A stretch of 64,000 nucleotides of DNA from Alcanivorax sp. (GCF_017794965.1 NZ_CP051240.1:682001-746000); one strand, 5' to 3'; shown: positions 32,359-41,182, counted from the first letter of the stretch. Numbers and translations are program-made. The notes: generated by a model not told the origin, from the sequence alone.

Positions 32359-32988
32359 TCAGCGCGTGCCGTAAACCACCATGGTCTTGCCCTTCACAGA
32401 TACCAGACCCTGTTCTTCCAGATTCTTCAGTACCCGGCCCACCATTTCACGGGAGCAGCCGACGATGCGGCCGATTTCCTGGCGGGTGACCTTGATTTGC
32501 ATGCCGTCGGGGTGGGTCATGGCGTCGGGTTGTTTGCACAAGTCCAGCAGGGTGCCTGCCACGCGGCCGGTTACGTCCAGGAACGCCAGGTCACCCACCT
32601 TTCGGGTAGTGGCGCGCAGGCGGCCGGCGATCTGGGCGGAGACGGCGAACAGGATATCGGCGTCTTCGCGGGCCAGCTGCTTGAATTTTGCGTAGCTGAC
32701 TTCCGCTACTTCACATTCACTCTTGGCCTTAACCCAGGCAGAGCGGGACGGGTCATTCTCGAACAGCCCCATTTCACCGAAGAAATCCCCCTCATTGAGG
32801 TAGGCCATGATCATTTCGCGGCCGTCATCATCCTCGATCATGACGGTCACAGACCCCTTCAGAATGTAATACAGTGCATCTGACTCATCCCCGGCATAGA
32901 TAATTGTGCTTTTCGCCGGATATTTGCGACGGTGACAATTGGCCAGGAAATGGTCCAGATTTGGAATAATTTTGTTGCCTTCAGTCAT
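32359..32988 (-). CDS. crp: cAMP receptor protein / Vfr-type global regulator
   Basis: The 209-residue transcription factor has the cyclic-nucleotide pocket (LNEGDFFGEMGLFE and RSAWVKAKSECEVAEVSY, about residues 64-100). The C-terminal helix-turn-helix with recognition helix RQEIGRIVGCSREMVGRVLKNLEEQGLV ends it. Length and sequence fit Vfr of Pseudomonas and CRP of E. coli. It is transcribed alone and is divergent from an OsmC gene. A role in catabolite control or quorum/virulence-like circuits is family knowledge. Confidence 0.95.
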   Translation of the reverse strand: MTEGNKIIPNLDHFLANCHRRKYPAKSTIIYAGDESDALYYILKGSVTVMIEDDDGREMIMAYLNEGDFFGEMGLFENDPSRSAWVKAKSECEVAEVSYAKFKQLAREDADILFAVSAQIAGRLRATTRKVGDLAFLDVTGRVAGTLLDLCKQPDAMTHPDGMQIKVTRQEIGRIVGCSREMVGRVLKNLEEQGLVSVKGKTMVVYGTR

Positions 32989-33266
32989 GGGCGCTCAGTC
33001 TTAAGCCAGAAAAATGTCTTAGCCAATAAGTCATGGATATTGCCTGTTTTTATGGGTCATGCCAAGGGAACTGGCTCTCACTCTCGCTTTTCCCGGCCCG
33101 GACGGTGGCCCAGGGGGGACAAAGCCGCTCACTGGCTAGCCAGAACGGCATGTAAAAGCCATTGCAGGCGCTGACAAAAGGGGGTGGCGAAGCCCCCCTG
33201 CTATGGTACTCTGCGCGCCTTTTTACGGGGTTGTGGATCCCGCATCAACAGACTCAGGAGACGGCC

Positions 33267-33683
33267 ATGAAAGCAGTGGTTCAGTGGCAGGGCGAAGCCT
33301 GCTACGAAGGGCAGACGGAAAGCGGCCATCAGGTGCTGATGGACGGTCCGCCGGATCACGGTGGCCAGAACCGGGGTCCACGGCCCATGGAAACCCTGCT
33401 GCTGGGCGTGGGTGGCTGCTCGTCCTTTGATGTGGTGCATATCCTGAAAAAATCCCGCCAGGACGTGACCGACTGCCGGTGTGAGCTGACCGCCGAGCGT
33501 GTGGATGACGTGCCGGCGGTATTCAGCAAGATTCATCTGCATTTCATCGTGAGCGGTAATAACCTGAAAGAGAATCAGGTGAAGCGTGCCGTGGAGCTGT
33601 CTGCAGAGAAGTATTGTTCTGCCAGCATCATGCTGACTCGCGGTGGTGTTGAGATCACCCATAGTTATACCATTGAACCCTGA
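33267..33683 (+). CDS. OsmC family protein (YhfA-like)
   Basis: The 138-residue protein has the OsmC fold with ETLLLGVGGCSSFDVVHILKKSRQDV and the second Cys in AEKYCSASIMLTRGGVEITHSY, the two thiols that act on peroxides in this superfamily. It belongs to the YhfA branch, often next to crp, as here. CAGGAG precedes the ATG at 33267. The TGA overlaps the TGATCG-ATAA-CGATCA palindrome. Confidence 0.9.
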   Translation: MKAVVQWQGEACYEGQTESGHQVLMDGPPDHGGQNRGPRPMETLLLGVGGCSSFDVVHILKKSRQDVTDCRCELTAERVDDVPAVFSKIHLHFIVSGNNLKENQVKRAVELSAEKYCSASIMLTRGGVEITHSYTIEP

Positions 33684-33794
33684 TCGATAACGATCAGGGC
33701 AAGTTTCCCGGCGGCTGCCGGGGAGAGGGCGAGACGGCGAGTGCCGTTTTGCATCCAGGTCGCCGCCGTGGGGCGGTAATGTGTTGGTTCTGAT

Positions 33795-34631
33795 GTGGCG
33801 GTGAAACGCCCGTGGGGTACGGCTGTGGTGAAAGATCCCAATCCCAAGATTACGGTTCATGGTTTCAATAACCTGACCAAATCCTTGAGCTTCAATATTT
33901 TTGATATCGCTTATGCAAAGACGGAGCAGCACCGTCAGGAATACATCGAATATATTGATGAGCTGTATAATGCCGAGCGTCTCACCGAGATTCTCACCAA
34001 TGTGACCAAGATCATTGGCGCCAATATTCTCAATGTGGCCCGGCAGGATTACGATCCGCAGGGTGCCAGCGTGACCATGCTCATTGCCGAGCACGAGACC
34101 CCGCCGGATGGCACTGACTGGGATGAGGAAGCCCCCGGTCCGTTGCCGGACACCGTGGTGGCTCACCTGGACAAGAGCCACGTGACTGTGCACACCTACC
34201 CGGAATCCCACCCGGACAATGGCATTTCCACCTTCCGGGTAGATGTGGACGTGTCCACCTGCGGGGTGATTTCACCGCTGCGGGCGCTGAACTACCTGAT
34301 CCACAGCTTCGATTCCGATATCGTCACCGTGGACTACCGGGTGCGGGGCATGACCCGTGATCTGGATGGCACCAAGCACTACATCGATCACGACATCAAC
34401 TCGATCCAGAACTTCCTCACCGAAGATACCCAGAACGCCTATCAGATGATCGACGTGAATGTGTATCAGGAAAACATCTTCCACACCAAGATGTTGCTCA
34501 AGGACTTCGATATCGACAACTACCTGTTCGGTGCCGGCAGCGATGAGTTCAACCAGGAAGAGCTGGACCAGATTGAAGAACGCCTCAAGACCGAGATGCT
34601 GGAGATTTTCTATAGCCGTAATCTGGGCTGA
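33795..34631 (+). CDS. speD: S-adenosylmethionine decarboxylase proenzyme
   Basis: SpeD provides decarboxylated SAM for spermidine synthesis. The 278-residue bacterial type 1 proenzyme shows LHGFNNLTKSL-like HGFNNLTKSLSFNIFDI, GANILNVARQDYDPQGASVT, the self-cleavage site in DKSHVTVHTYPESHP (Ser becomes the pyruvoyl group) and STCGVISPLRALNYLI. A GTG at 33795 is the likely start. No speE lies adjacent. Confidence 0.95.
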   Translation: MAVKRPWGTAVVKDPNPKITVHGFNNLTKSLSFNIFDIAYAKTEQHRQEYIEYIDELYNAERLTEILTNVTKIIGANILNVARQDYDPQGASVTMLIAEHETPPDGTDWDEEAPGPLPDTVVAHLDKSHVTVHTYPESHPDNGISTFRVDVDVSTCGVISPLRALNYLIHSFDSDIVTVDYRVRGMTRDLDGTKHYIDHDINSIQNFLTEDTQNAYQMIDVNVYQENIFHTKMLLKDFDIDNYLFGAGSDEFNQEELDQIEERLKTEMLEIFYSRNLG

Positions 34632-34634
34632 AAG

Positions 34635-34662
34635 CAGTGAATAGTTAACAGTTAACAGCTGC
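34635..34662. repeat. heptamer array after speD
   Basis: Four units (CAGTGAA, TAGTTAA, CAGTTAA, CAGCTGC) begin four bases after the speD stop. Confidence 0.75.
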
Positions 34663-34692
34663 GCGATTAGCGCCGCTGCCTGCTGAAAGTAA

Positions 34693-34730
34693 AGAGGCCG
34701 CGCCCAGAACCTGGGCGCGGCCTTTGTTTG
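34693..34730 (+). terminator. terminator after speD
   Basis: AGAGGCCGCGCCCAG pairs with CTGGGCGCGGCCT and is followed by TTGTTT. Confidence 0.85.
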
Positions 34731-34757
34731 ACTGCCTGACGCCAAGGATGAAACCGC

Positions 34758-34998
34758 TGTAGGAGCTTGCCTGCAAGCGATCCGAGCCTTGGCGAGGTAA
34801 GGATTCCAGAAGCGAGTTTCGAAAATCCAAAACTGGAGGCCAGGCGCGAGGTTTGAATCCTTGCCTTTCGAAACTCGTGACCCACAACTCGAATCTTTTT
34901 ACCTCGCTGTTGCTCGGATCGCTTGCAGGCAAGTTATTCGCTCCGCTTACCCTTCGGGCCGCACTACGTGCGTTACTCCGCTGCGCTACGTTCCTACA
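34758..34998. repeat. REP-like long element, interrupted
   Basis: TGTAGGAGCTTGCCTGCAAG opens the element. The right arm GCTTGCAGGCAAG is split from its end TTCCTACA by 57 extra bases (34934-34990) containing CGCTCCGCTTACCC and similar words. Heptamer-like words lie in the centre. Confidence 0.75.
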
Positions 34999-35027
34999 GC
35001 GGCTTCGAAATAAACGTTGTCACAAAC

Positions 35028-35064
35028 AAAAGGCCACGCCCGGGTTCTGGGCGCGGTCTCTTTG
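35028..35064 (-). terminator. terminator stem for coq7
   Basis: AAAGGCCACGCCC pairs with GGGCGCGGTCTCTTT with minor mismatches. It lies at the coq7 end of the convergent junction. Confidence 0.65.
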
Positions 35065-35093
35065 TTCTCGGCACCTGATGACGTTTGGCGCGA

Positions 35094-35128
35094 CGCTGTT
35101 AACTGTTCACTATTCACTGTTAACTAAT
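35094..35128. repeat. inverted heptamer array at coq7 stop
   Basis: Five units of AACTGTT, CACTATT and CACTGTT type, the inverse of the array after speD, reach the coq7 stop codon. Confidence 0.8.
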
Positions 35129-35790
35129 CAAACCCGATAAGTCGCAAACGTCATCACCTTGCTCATCAATGTCATGGCGTGGCGGATCGGGGGCGGCAGG
35201 TCGGCGCCGCCGGCGTCTTTGGCGGTGACGGCGTGCTTGAGTTCGTCGCTGCGCATCTGTTCGAGGATGGCGCGGGTGCGCAGGTCGCTTTCCGGGACCT
35301 GGAACAGGTGAGACTCGAGGTGTTTCACCACCTGGTTTTCGGTTTCAGAGACAAAGCCCAGGCTCCAGCGATCGCCAATCAGCCCGGCGGTGGCGCCCAT
35401 GGCGTAGCTCATGGCATAGAACAGCGGGTTGAGTTTGCTGGGCGCGCCGCCCAGCTCCCGTATGCGCTCCTCACACCAGGCCAGATGGTCCTCTTCTTCT
35501 TTGGCTGCCTCTTCCATGGCATGGCGGATATGCGGCAGGCTGGCTGTGCTGGCCTGGCCCTGATACAGCGCCTGGGCACACACCTCACCGGTATGGTTGA
35601 TGCGCATCAGGCCCATCACATGGCGACGCTGGTCGGTGGGCAGGATGCCCGGCTGAGCCTCACCGCCGGGGCTCTCCGGCGTGGCAGTGGGAGCACGTTC
35701 TGCCTGAATGGTACCCGGCGTCAGGGTGCGCAGGGCGTTATCAGCACGGGCCAGCAGGCGGTCAAGAGGTGTCAGTCGACGTTCGGTCAT
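35128..35790 (-). CDS. coq7: 2-nonaprenyl-3-methyl-6-methoxy-1,4-benzoquinol hydroxylase
   Basis: Coq7 carries out the penultimate hydroxylation of ubiquinone synthesis. The 220-residue diiron protein shows MRINHTGEVCAQALYQGQ (first Glu ligand), EEAAKEEEDHLAWCEERIRELGG (Glu and His), and later HLESHLFQVPE and MRSDELKHAVTA, giving the two ExxH pairs of the ferritin-like site. The ATG at 35790 omits 45 residues encoded by spacer repeats. It is convergent with speD. Confidence 0.93.
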   Translation of the reverse strand: MTERRLTPLDRLLARADNALRTLTPGTIQAERAPTATPESPGGEAQPGILPTDQRRHVMGLMRINHTGEVCAQALYQGQASTASLPHIRHAMEEAAKEEEDHLAWCEERIRELGGAPSKLNPLFYAMSYAMGATAGLIGDRWSLGFVSETENQVVKHLESHLFQVPESDLRTRAILEQMRSDELKHAVTAKDAGGADLPPPIRHAMTLMSKVMTFATYRV

Positions 35791-35796
35791 GGTTAT

Positions 35797-35831
35797 ACGC
35801 TTCACGCAGCATGCAACACGCTTGCACGCAG
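35797..35831. repeat. heptamer array before coq7
   Basis: Five units (ACGCTTC, ACGCAGC, ATGCAAC types) lie seven bases upstream of the coq7 start, in the position of its leader. Confidence 0.7.
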
Positions 35832-35914
35832 GGTTGGTTACAGAGATTCTAGTGTAGCCGAAGCCAGCAACTTCGGCATTTGATTCAACACAATAACAAG
35901 GATTCTTTAGCCGC

Positions 35915-35949
35915 GCGTGAAGCATGATGCGTGTTGCGTGAAGCGTAAA
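35915..35949. repeat. heptamer array abutting Ycf46-like ATPase start
   Basis: Five units (GCGTGAA, GCATGAT, GCGTGTT, GCGTGAA, GCGTAAA) end two bases before the ATG at 35952 and occupy the ribosome-binding region. Confidence 0.8.
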
Positions 35950-35951
35950 TC

Positions 35952-37427
35952 ATGAGTGATCTGAACGACCTGAGAATGCTGCTCGATTCCCGCTATCCCA
36001 TTGTGGTGATCGAGACCTGGGAAGAATTACGGGCACTGGATTTGATCCGGCGGCTGGGGATGAAGGAAGGGCGGCCAGTGTTCGCCTGGACCTCTGTAGA
36101 CGGCATGCGCCGGCTAGAGTTTGATGACGTCCCTGCCCAGAAGCATACGGTGGAGCCGGATGCGGTGCTGGGGCAAATTCGTGGTACCAGTCAGCCTGGT
36201 ATCTATGCGCTGTGCGATCTGCACCCTTTCCTCAAGGACGAGCCGAAGAATGTACGTCTGCTCAAGGAGATCGCGCTGCATCACGAACGGCTGCAGCACT
36301 CGCTGGTATTGATCAGCCACCAGTTCCAGATTCCCCCGGAAATTCGCCGTTATTCCACGCGCTTTTCCCTGTCCATGCCGGATGAGAAACAGCTGGAACA
36401 TATCGTTCAGGACGAGGCCCGGCGCTTCAAGCAGGAAAAGGGGGAGCGGGTGCGAGCCGACCGGGAATCCCTGGATCGCCTGATTCGCAACCTGCGTGGA
36501 CTGAGTGTGGAGGATGCCCGCAAGCTGGCCCGTGGAGCGATACTCCACGATGGCGCGATCACCGAGGCCGATCTGCCGGAGGTGAACAAGGCCAAGTTCG
36601 CTCTCATGGAAATGGAGGGTGTGCTCAGTTACGAGTATGACACCGAAAGCTTTGCCAATGTGGGCGGCTTGCAGGGGCTGAAAAACTGGTTGGGCAAGCG
36701 GGAAAAAGCCTTCCATGGCGAGAGCGATATCGACTCCCCCCGCGGTGTCATGCTGGTGGGTGTGCAGGGGGGCGGCAAGAGTCTGGCCGCCAAGTCGGTG
36801 GCCGGTCTGTGGGGGCTTCCGCTGCTGCGCCTGGATATGGGCGCTATCTTCAACAAGTTCTTTGGTGAATCCGAGCGCAATGTGCGTGAAGCGTTGAAGA
36901 TGGCCGAAACCATGTCGCCCTGTGTGCTGTGGATCGATGAGATTGAAAAGGGCATTGCGGTAGGGGACAACGATGGCGGTACCTCCCGCCGGGTGCTTGG
37001 CACCTTGCTGACCTGGATGGCGGAGAATCAGAGCAAGGTGTTCATGGTGGCCACCGCCAACGACATTGAGCGGCTGCCGCCGGAGCTGATTCGCAAGGGC
37101 CGTCTGGATGAAATCTTCTTTGTGGATTTGCCGGACCCTGCCGTGCGTGAGGTGATCTTCCGTATTCATCTCGCCAAGCGCGGTCAGCCTGCGGATCGCT
37201 TTGATCTGCGAGCCTTGTCGGCCGCCAGTGACGGTTTTACCGGTGCCGAGATCGAACAGGCGGTGGTGGCCGGGCTGTACAGTGCGGGCGCCGCAGAGCA
37301 GCCCCTGGATCAGGGAGTGCTGGAAGCGGAGCTGGCGGCCACCGTGCCGTTGTCAGTGACCATGGCCGAACCTCTGGCCCGCCTGCGACACTGGTGTCAG
37401 GGGAGGGCGGTCAATGCCGGTGCTTGA
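35952..37427 (+). CDS. AAA+ ATPase, Ycf46-like
   Basis: The 491-residue protein has an N-terminal region with a degenerate nucleoside-triphosphatase look (DSRYPIVVIETWEELRALDLI). A full AAA+ module in the second half has Walker A GVQGGGKSLAAKS, Walker B VLWIDEIEKG, sensor 1 MVATANDIERLPPELIRKGRLDEIFF with the arginine finger, and a C-terminal helical lid. This matches Ycf46-type ATPases, which are linked to photosynthesis or inorganic-carbon use in cyanobacteria and are of unknown role in heterotrophs. Its end overlaps an AraC-type gene by 14 bases. The ribosome-binding region is made of heptamer repeats. Confidence 0.85.
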   Translation: MSDLNDLRMLLDSRYPIVVIETWEELRALDLIRRLGMKEGRPVFAWTSVDGMRRLEFDDVPAQKHTVEPDAVLGQIRGTSQPGIYALCDLHPFLKDEPKNVRLLKEIALHHERLQHSLVLISHQFQIPPEIRRYSTRFSLSMPDEKQLEHIVQDEARRFKQEKGERVRADRESLDRLIRNLRGLSVEDARKLARGAILHDGAITEADLPEVNKAKFALMEMEGVLSYEYDTESFANVGGLQGLKNWLGKREKAFHGESDIDSPRGVMLVGVQGGGKSLAAKSVAGLWGLPLLRLDMGAIFNKFFGESERNVREALKMAETMSPCVLWIDEIEKGIAVGDNDGGTSRRVLGTLLTWMAENQSKVFMVATANDIERLPPELIRKGRLDEIFFVDLPDPAVREVIFRIHLAKRGQPADRFDLRALSAASDGFTGAEIEQAVVAGLYSAGAAEQPLDQGVLEAELAATVPLSVTMAEPLARLRHWCQGRAVNAGA

Positions 37428-38445
37428 TCCGGCGCTGGCAGGGTCTGACCAGAGCCTCTCTGCGGCCTATGTGGAGTCGGTGCTGCCGGATCTGCTAGCC
37501 CATTACCAGCTGTCCCGGGGTGAGATTCTGACCGCCGCCGGCATTGACGATGACCGTTTGGGCCGGCCGGAACAGCTGCTGCCCCTGGTGGATGTGTTGC
37601 GCCTGTTTCTGGTGATCATGCAGGCCAGTGGCGACCCGGGGCTGGGCTTCGAGATTGGGCGACGGGTGCGGCCCCGTTCCTATCAGGTGCTGGGCTACGT
37701 GATTCTTGCCAGTACTGACCTGGGAGAGGCCATCGACCGGCTGATTCGCTTTGAAAGCCTGTCTGGCAAACTGGGTCAAACCCGCCTTGAGCATCATGAT
37801 GACGGCATTCATCTGCAGTGGCTGTGCCCATTGAGCGGGGAGCCCGCGCGCTATCTGGTCGAGGCGGCAGTCACAGGCTGGGTGGCCTTCATCCGTCCGT
37901 TGCTGGCACACACCCTGGCACCCAGCGCGGTGTGCTTTCGGCATGCCCCGCCGGCAGAGGTGGCACGCTATGAGGACTACTTTCAGGCGCCGGTATATTT
38001 CAATGCCGACTTTGACGGGGTGGTACTGGAGCCGGCGCTGCTCTCTGCCCCCTTGAATACCGCGGACCCGGGTCTGGCGGGCATGATGGAAAAACAGGCC
38101 AGTGAACTGCTGGCAGGTTTTGACGTGAACACCAACCTGGTCAGTGCTGTGCGCGCGGCCGCCTACCGGCAGCTGGCCGGTGGCGAGCCGTCCCTGGAGA
38201 GTGTGGCCCAGGCGCTGGGGCTAAGTGGTCGCGCCTTGAGCAAGCGGCTGATGGCCCAGTCCCTGCGTTTTCCCGAGATGCTCGACAGTCTGCGTCAGAC
38301 ATTGGCGGAGCTTTATCTGCAGGATGCCTCGCTTTCCCTGACCGAGATTGCGCTGCTGCTGGGCTTTGCCGAGTCCAGCTCGTTCAGTCGAGCATTTCGT
38401 CGCTGGCGAGGGATGAGTCCGAACCAGTTCCGTCACTGCGAGTAA
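37414..38445 (+). CDS. AraC-family transcriptional regulator
   Basis: The 343-residue regulator has the ~200-residue Arabinose_bd-like N-terminal domain (GYVILASTDLGEAIDRLIRFESL) and a C-terminal double helix-turn-helix. The second motif, LTEIALLLGFAESSSFSRAFRRWRGMSPNQFR, is well conserved. The ligand is unknown. Its ATG overlaps the upstream ATPase gene, which implies coupling. The last 62 bases run antisense into the 3' end of the retS-like gene. Confidence 0.9.
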   Translation: MPVLDPALAGSDQSLSAAYVESVLPDLLAHYQLSRGEILTAAGIDDDRLGRPEQLLPLVDVLRLFLVIMQASGDPGLGFEIGRRVRPRSYQVLGYVILASTDLGEAIDRLIRFESLSGKLGQTRLEHHDDGIHLQWLCPLSGEPARYLVEAAVTGWVAFIRPLLAHTLAPSAVCFRHAPPAEVARYEDYFQAPVYFNADFDGVVLEPALLSAPLNTADPGLAGMMEKQASELLAGFDVNTNLVSAVRAAAYRQLAGGEPSLESVAQALGLSGRALSKRLMAQSLRFPEMLDSLRQTLAELYLQDASLSLTEIALLLGFAESSSFSRAFRRWRGMSPNQFRHCE

Positions 38446-41182
38446 AGCGTAGAACCGTCTCGCGCAAGGTATTCAATTCAACCGGTTTGGGCAGGTGGGC
38501 GTTCATCCCGGCTGCAAAGCTGCGATCTTTGTGTTCCTTGAGGATATGCGCGGTGAGCGCCACGATGGGCGTGGATGGCAGGGCGTGACGCTGTTCATGC
38601 TGGCGGATGCGGCGGGTGGCTTCAAAGCCATCCATTTCCGGCATCTCACAGTCCATCAGTATCAGGTCATAGTGCTGCTTTTCTGCCAGCGCCAGGGCTT
38701 CCTGGCCATCGCTGGCGATATCCGCCTTGAGGCCCAGCTTTCCGAGCATGCCACGGATGACCTTCTGGCTCAGGTAGTGATCCTCTGCCACCAGAATGCG
38801 AAGATCCGGGCTGGGTCGACTATCTTCCGTATCCGGTTTGCTGTGCACCTCGTTGCCCAGTTCCTCGGCCAGCGCCTGGCGCAGACGCGGCGCGGAAACC
38901 GGTTTGGACAACACCCGGTGGATGCCTACATTCCGGGCCTGGGTAGCACTGGGCGCCTGCTGAATACCGGTGAGCATCACCAGCACCGTGGGATGGAGGA
39001 TGACCGGGTCTTCGTGGATACGCGCGGCCAGTTGCATGCCATCCATACCAGGCATTTGCTGGTCCAGTACGACTACGTCATAGGGCTCGTTGATATTGGC
39101 CTGGGTGCGCAGTGATGCCAGTGCTTCCTTGGGGTCGTGACAGGCGGTGACGCGCATCCCCCAGGACAGCGCATGGTGGCGCAAAACCCGGGTCACGGTG
39201 CTGGAGTCATCCACCACCAGCAGGCTGCGGCCTTCCAGGCAGTTGAGGTCGATCTTGGCTGACGAGTGCGGGGCAGATTGATCGGGGGGGAGAGGGACGA
39301 CGAACCAGTAATGGGTGCCGCGCTGGTCCTGCAGGTTACCCATGCGGCCATGCAGGGCCTCTACCAGCTGTTCAGCAATCACCAGGCTGAGATGGCTGCT
39401 TTGGTTCTGGCGCTGGCTGTCCTGAAGGCGTTTGATGGCCTCATCACTGAGGGTGCTGCCCGAGAAGCCAAAGCGGACTCTGTCGGCCTGACCGGTGGGC
39501 TCCAGTGACACATCAATGATCAGTTCGCCGGGGGTGCCATGACGAATCAGGGCCCCTGTCAGGTTGGTGAGCACCTGACGTAGACGGCTGGCATCTCCCA
39601 GCACCCGGGCCGGCACATTGGTATGCACATGGGTGATCAGTTCTATCTGCTTCTCTTCCGCCCTTTCCTTGAACAGGTCGATGGCTTCCATGAGCAGATC
39701 ATGCACATTCAGTGAGGCCTGATTCACGTCGGTGCTGTCGGAGAGTTGGGAGTGTTCCAGTACGTCATTGATGATACGAAGCAGGTTGTCGCCTGCATTC
39801 TGGATGGCAGACACGCATTCCCGCTGATTGGGGGTCAGGGGGGTGTCGGAGAGGATTTCCGACATGCCCAGAATGCCGCTGAGCGGTGTGCGAATGTCGT
39901 GGCCGATTCGCGACAGGGTTTCACGGCGGGTGCTGTCCACGGTGTCTGCAATGGCCTTGGAGCGGTGTTTCTCGATACGCAGCTGGCTCATGTGGGTGTA
40001 GCGGATGCGAAGCCCGATGCCCAGGGTAACCGCTTCCAGCACGGTGGCGCCCATCAGCCACTGGGGCAGCTCCGCGCCGGTCTGCAGCAGGCCCAGATAG
40101 GCCAGGCCAAGCACCATGGCTGGCAGGCAGACAAACAGGGTGGTGATGAAAAACAGGCCGCCACCGCTTTGCTCCCGGTGCCAGGTGGTGTAACCCATGG
40201 CGATCAATACCATGGCGGAGGCACTGACCAGGCAGAAACACATGTAGGCGGCAACTGTGATGGGCAGCATCTGGGTTAGCGGTATCCCCGCCAGAGGCAG
40301 CAGCATCAGGACCCGGGAGGTGTAGTTCATCCAGTCAGGGTGTTGCTGTAAACGGAAATAGCTGCGCGTCATGGCGGCAGCTGCGCCCATGGCAACCAGC
40401 ATCAGCGGAAACAACAGACGAGGTTGCAGTTGATTGCCATCGGTGAGGTGGTGAGGCAGAAAATCTGCCAGAAGCAGGCTGATCAGGGTGATGCTGGTCA
40501 GAAAGCCGGCATGGTACCAATAGGTGCCCCCACCCCGCATGATGGCCGCAATCAGGTTATAGAGAATCAGCACCAGCAGCGCGCCGGTGAGCAGCATGTA
40601 CAGATCGTCCTGGCGTTGCTGGTTGATCAGGTGATCATTGAGTGTGGAGAGGCTGAGGCCGTAGGTCAGGTAGCCGCGGGGCTGCAGTTTCAGGTAAAAC
40701 AGCTGCTCCTCACCCACCGGCAGGTGTACACGAAAACTGGCTTGCCTGCCGGGAATGCGGGTGTCCGGCGCGGCGGGCAGATAACGATTGCCATTGCCAG
40801 TGGGGATAAAAAGGGTGGCATTGGGGTTGCCGCGCAGTTGCAGGGAATAGGTTTGCTGCTCGCGATATTCGTTCTTGATGGAGAGTCGCACCCACCATGG
40901 ATTTTGCTGGATACCCAGCCGTTCCACAAAGCGGGTGGCAGGCTGGAACTGATCGGCTACCGGTTTGCGACTTACCTGTTGCACGGACAGGGTGCCGTCT
41001 TCATCTCTCAGGTATTCCGAGTAAACGGTTACCCGGGCATCGGCCGGCAGGGTATGGATGATAAAGGGAGGGGGCGGCTCAGAGACGGCCCTTGCTGTGC
41101 CACTCAGGCACAGCAGGATCATCATCAATAGCCCGAGAAGAGTCTCAGGCCTGTTGTGCCAAATTGTCTTGTTGATCTGCAT
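38384..41182 (-). CDS. retS: RetS-like hybrid sensor histidine kinase
   Basis: The 932-residue membrane protein has a signal segment, a periplasmic 7TMR-DISMED2 domain (about residues 40-190) and seven helices (about 200-390). A HisKA domain with H428 in SRIGHDIRTPLSGILGMSE, an HATPase-like region and two receivers (VVLDQQMPGMDGMQLA and LILMDCEMPEMDGFEATRRI) complete it. Architecture, length and the purD-purH-fis neighbourhood match RetS of P. aeruginosa, which inhibits GacS. The HATPase region lacks the usual N, DxG and GxG boxes, so ATP use is doubtful. The start overlaps the upstream gene by 38 bases. Confidence 0.88.
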   Translation of the reverse strand: MQINKTIWHNRPETLLGLLMMILLCLSGTARAVSEPPPPFIIHTLPADARVTVYSEYLRDEDGTLSVQQVSRKPVADQFQPATRFVERLGIQQNPWWVRLSIKNEYREQQTYSLQLRGNPNATLFIPTGNGNRYLPAAPDTRIPGRQASFRVHLPVGEEQLFYLKLQPRGYLTYGLSLSTLNDHLINQQRQDDLYMLLTGALLVLILYNLIAAIMRGGGTYWYHAGFLTSITLISLLLADFLPHHLTDGNQLQPRLLFPLMLVAMGAAAAMTRSYFRLQQHPDWMNYTSRVLMLLPLAGIPLTQMLPITVAAYMCFCLVSASAMVLIAMGYTTWHREQSGGGLFFITTLFVCLPAMVLGLAYLGLLQTGAELPQWLMGATVLEAVTLGIGLRIRYTHMSQLRIEKHRSKAIADTVDSTRRETLSRIGHDIRTPLSGILGMSEILSDTPLTPNQRECVSAIQNAGDNLLRIINDVLEHSQLSDSTDVNQASLNVHDLLMEAIDLFKERAEEKQIELITHVHTNVPARVLGDASRLRQVLTNLTGALIRHGTPGELIIDVSLEPTGQADRVRFGFSGSTLSDEAIKRLQDSQRQNQSSHLSLVIAEQLVEALHGRMGNLQDQRGTHYWFVVPLPPDQSAPHSSAKIDLNCLEGRSLLVVDDSSTVTRVLRHHALSWGMRVTACHDPKEALASLRTQANINEPYDVVVLDQQMPGMDGMQLAARIHEDPVILHPTVLVMLTGIQQAPSATQARNVGIHRVLSKPVSAPRLRQALAEELGNEVHSKPDTEDSRPSPDLRILVAEDHYLSQKVIRGMLGKLGLKADIASDGQEALALAEKQHYDLILMDCEMPEMDGFEATRRIRQHEQRHALPSTPIVALTAHILKEHKDRSFAAGMNAHLPKPVELNTLRETVLRFTRSDGTGSDSSLASDEMLD

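Noticed and set aside
33680..33695. TGATCG-ATAA-CGATCA palindrome between osmC and speD as an FNR-type site
   Set aside because: It does not keep the TTGAT-N4-ATCAA spacing and overlaps the osmC stop; it could be a chance palindrome.
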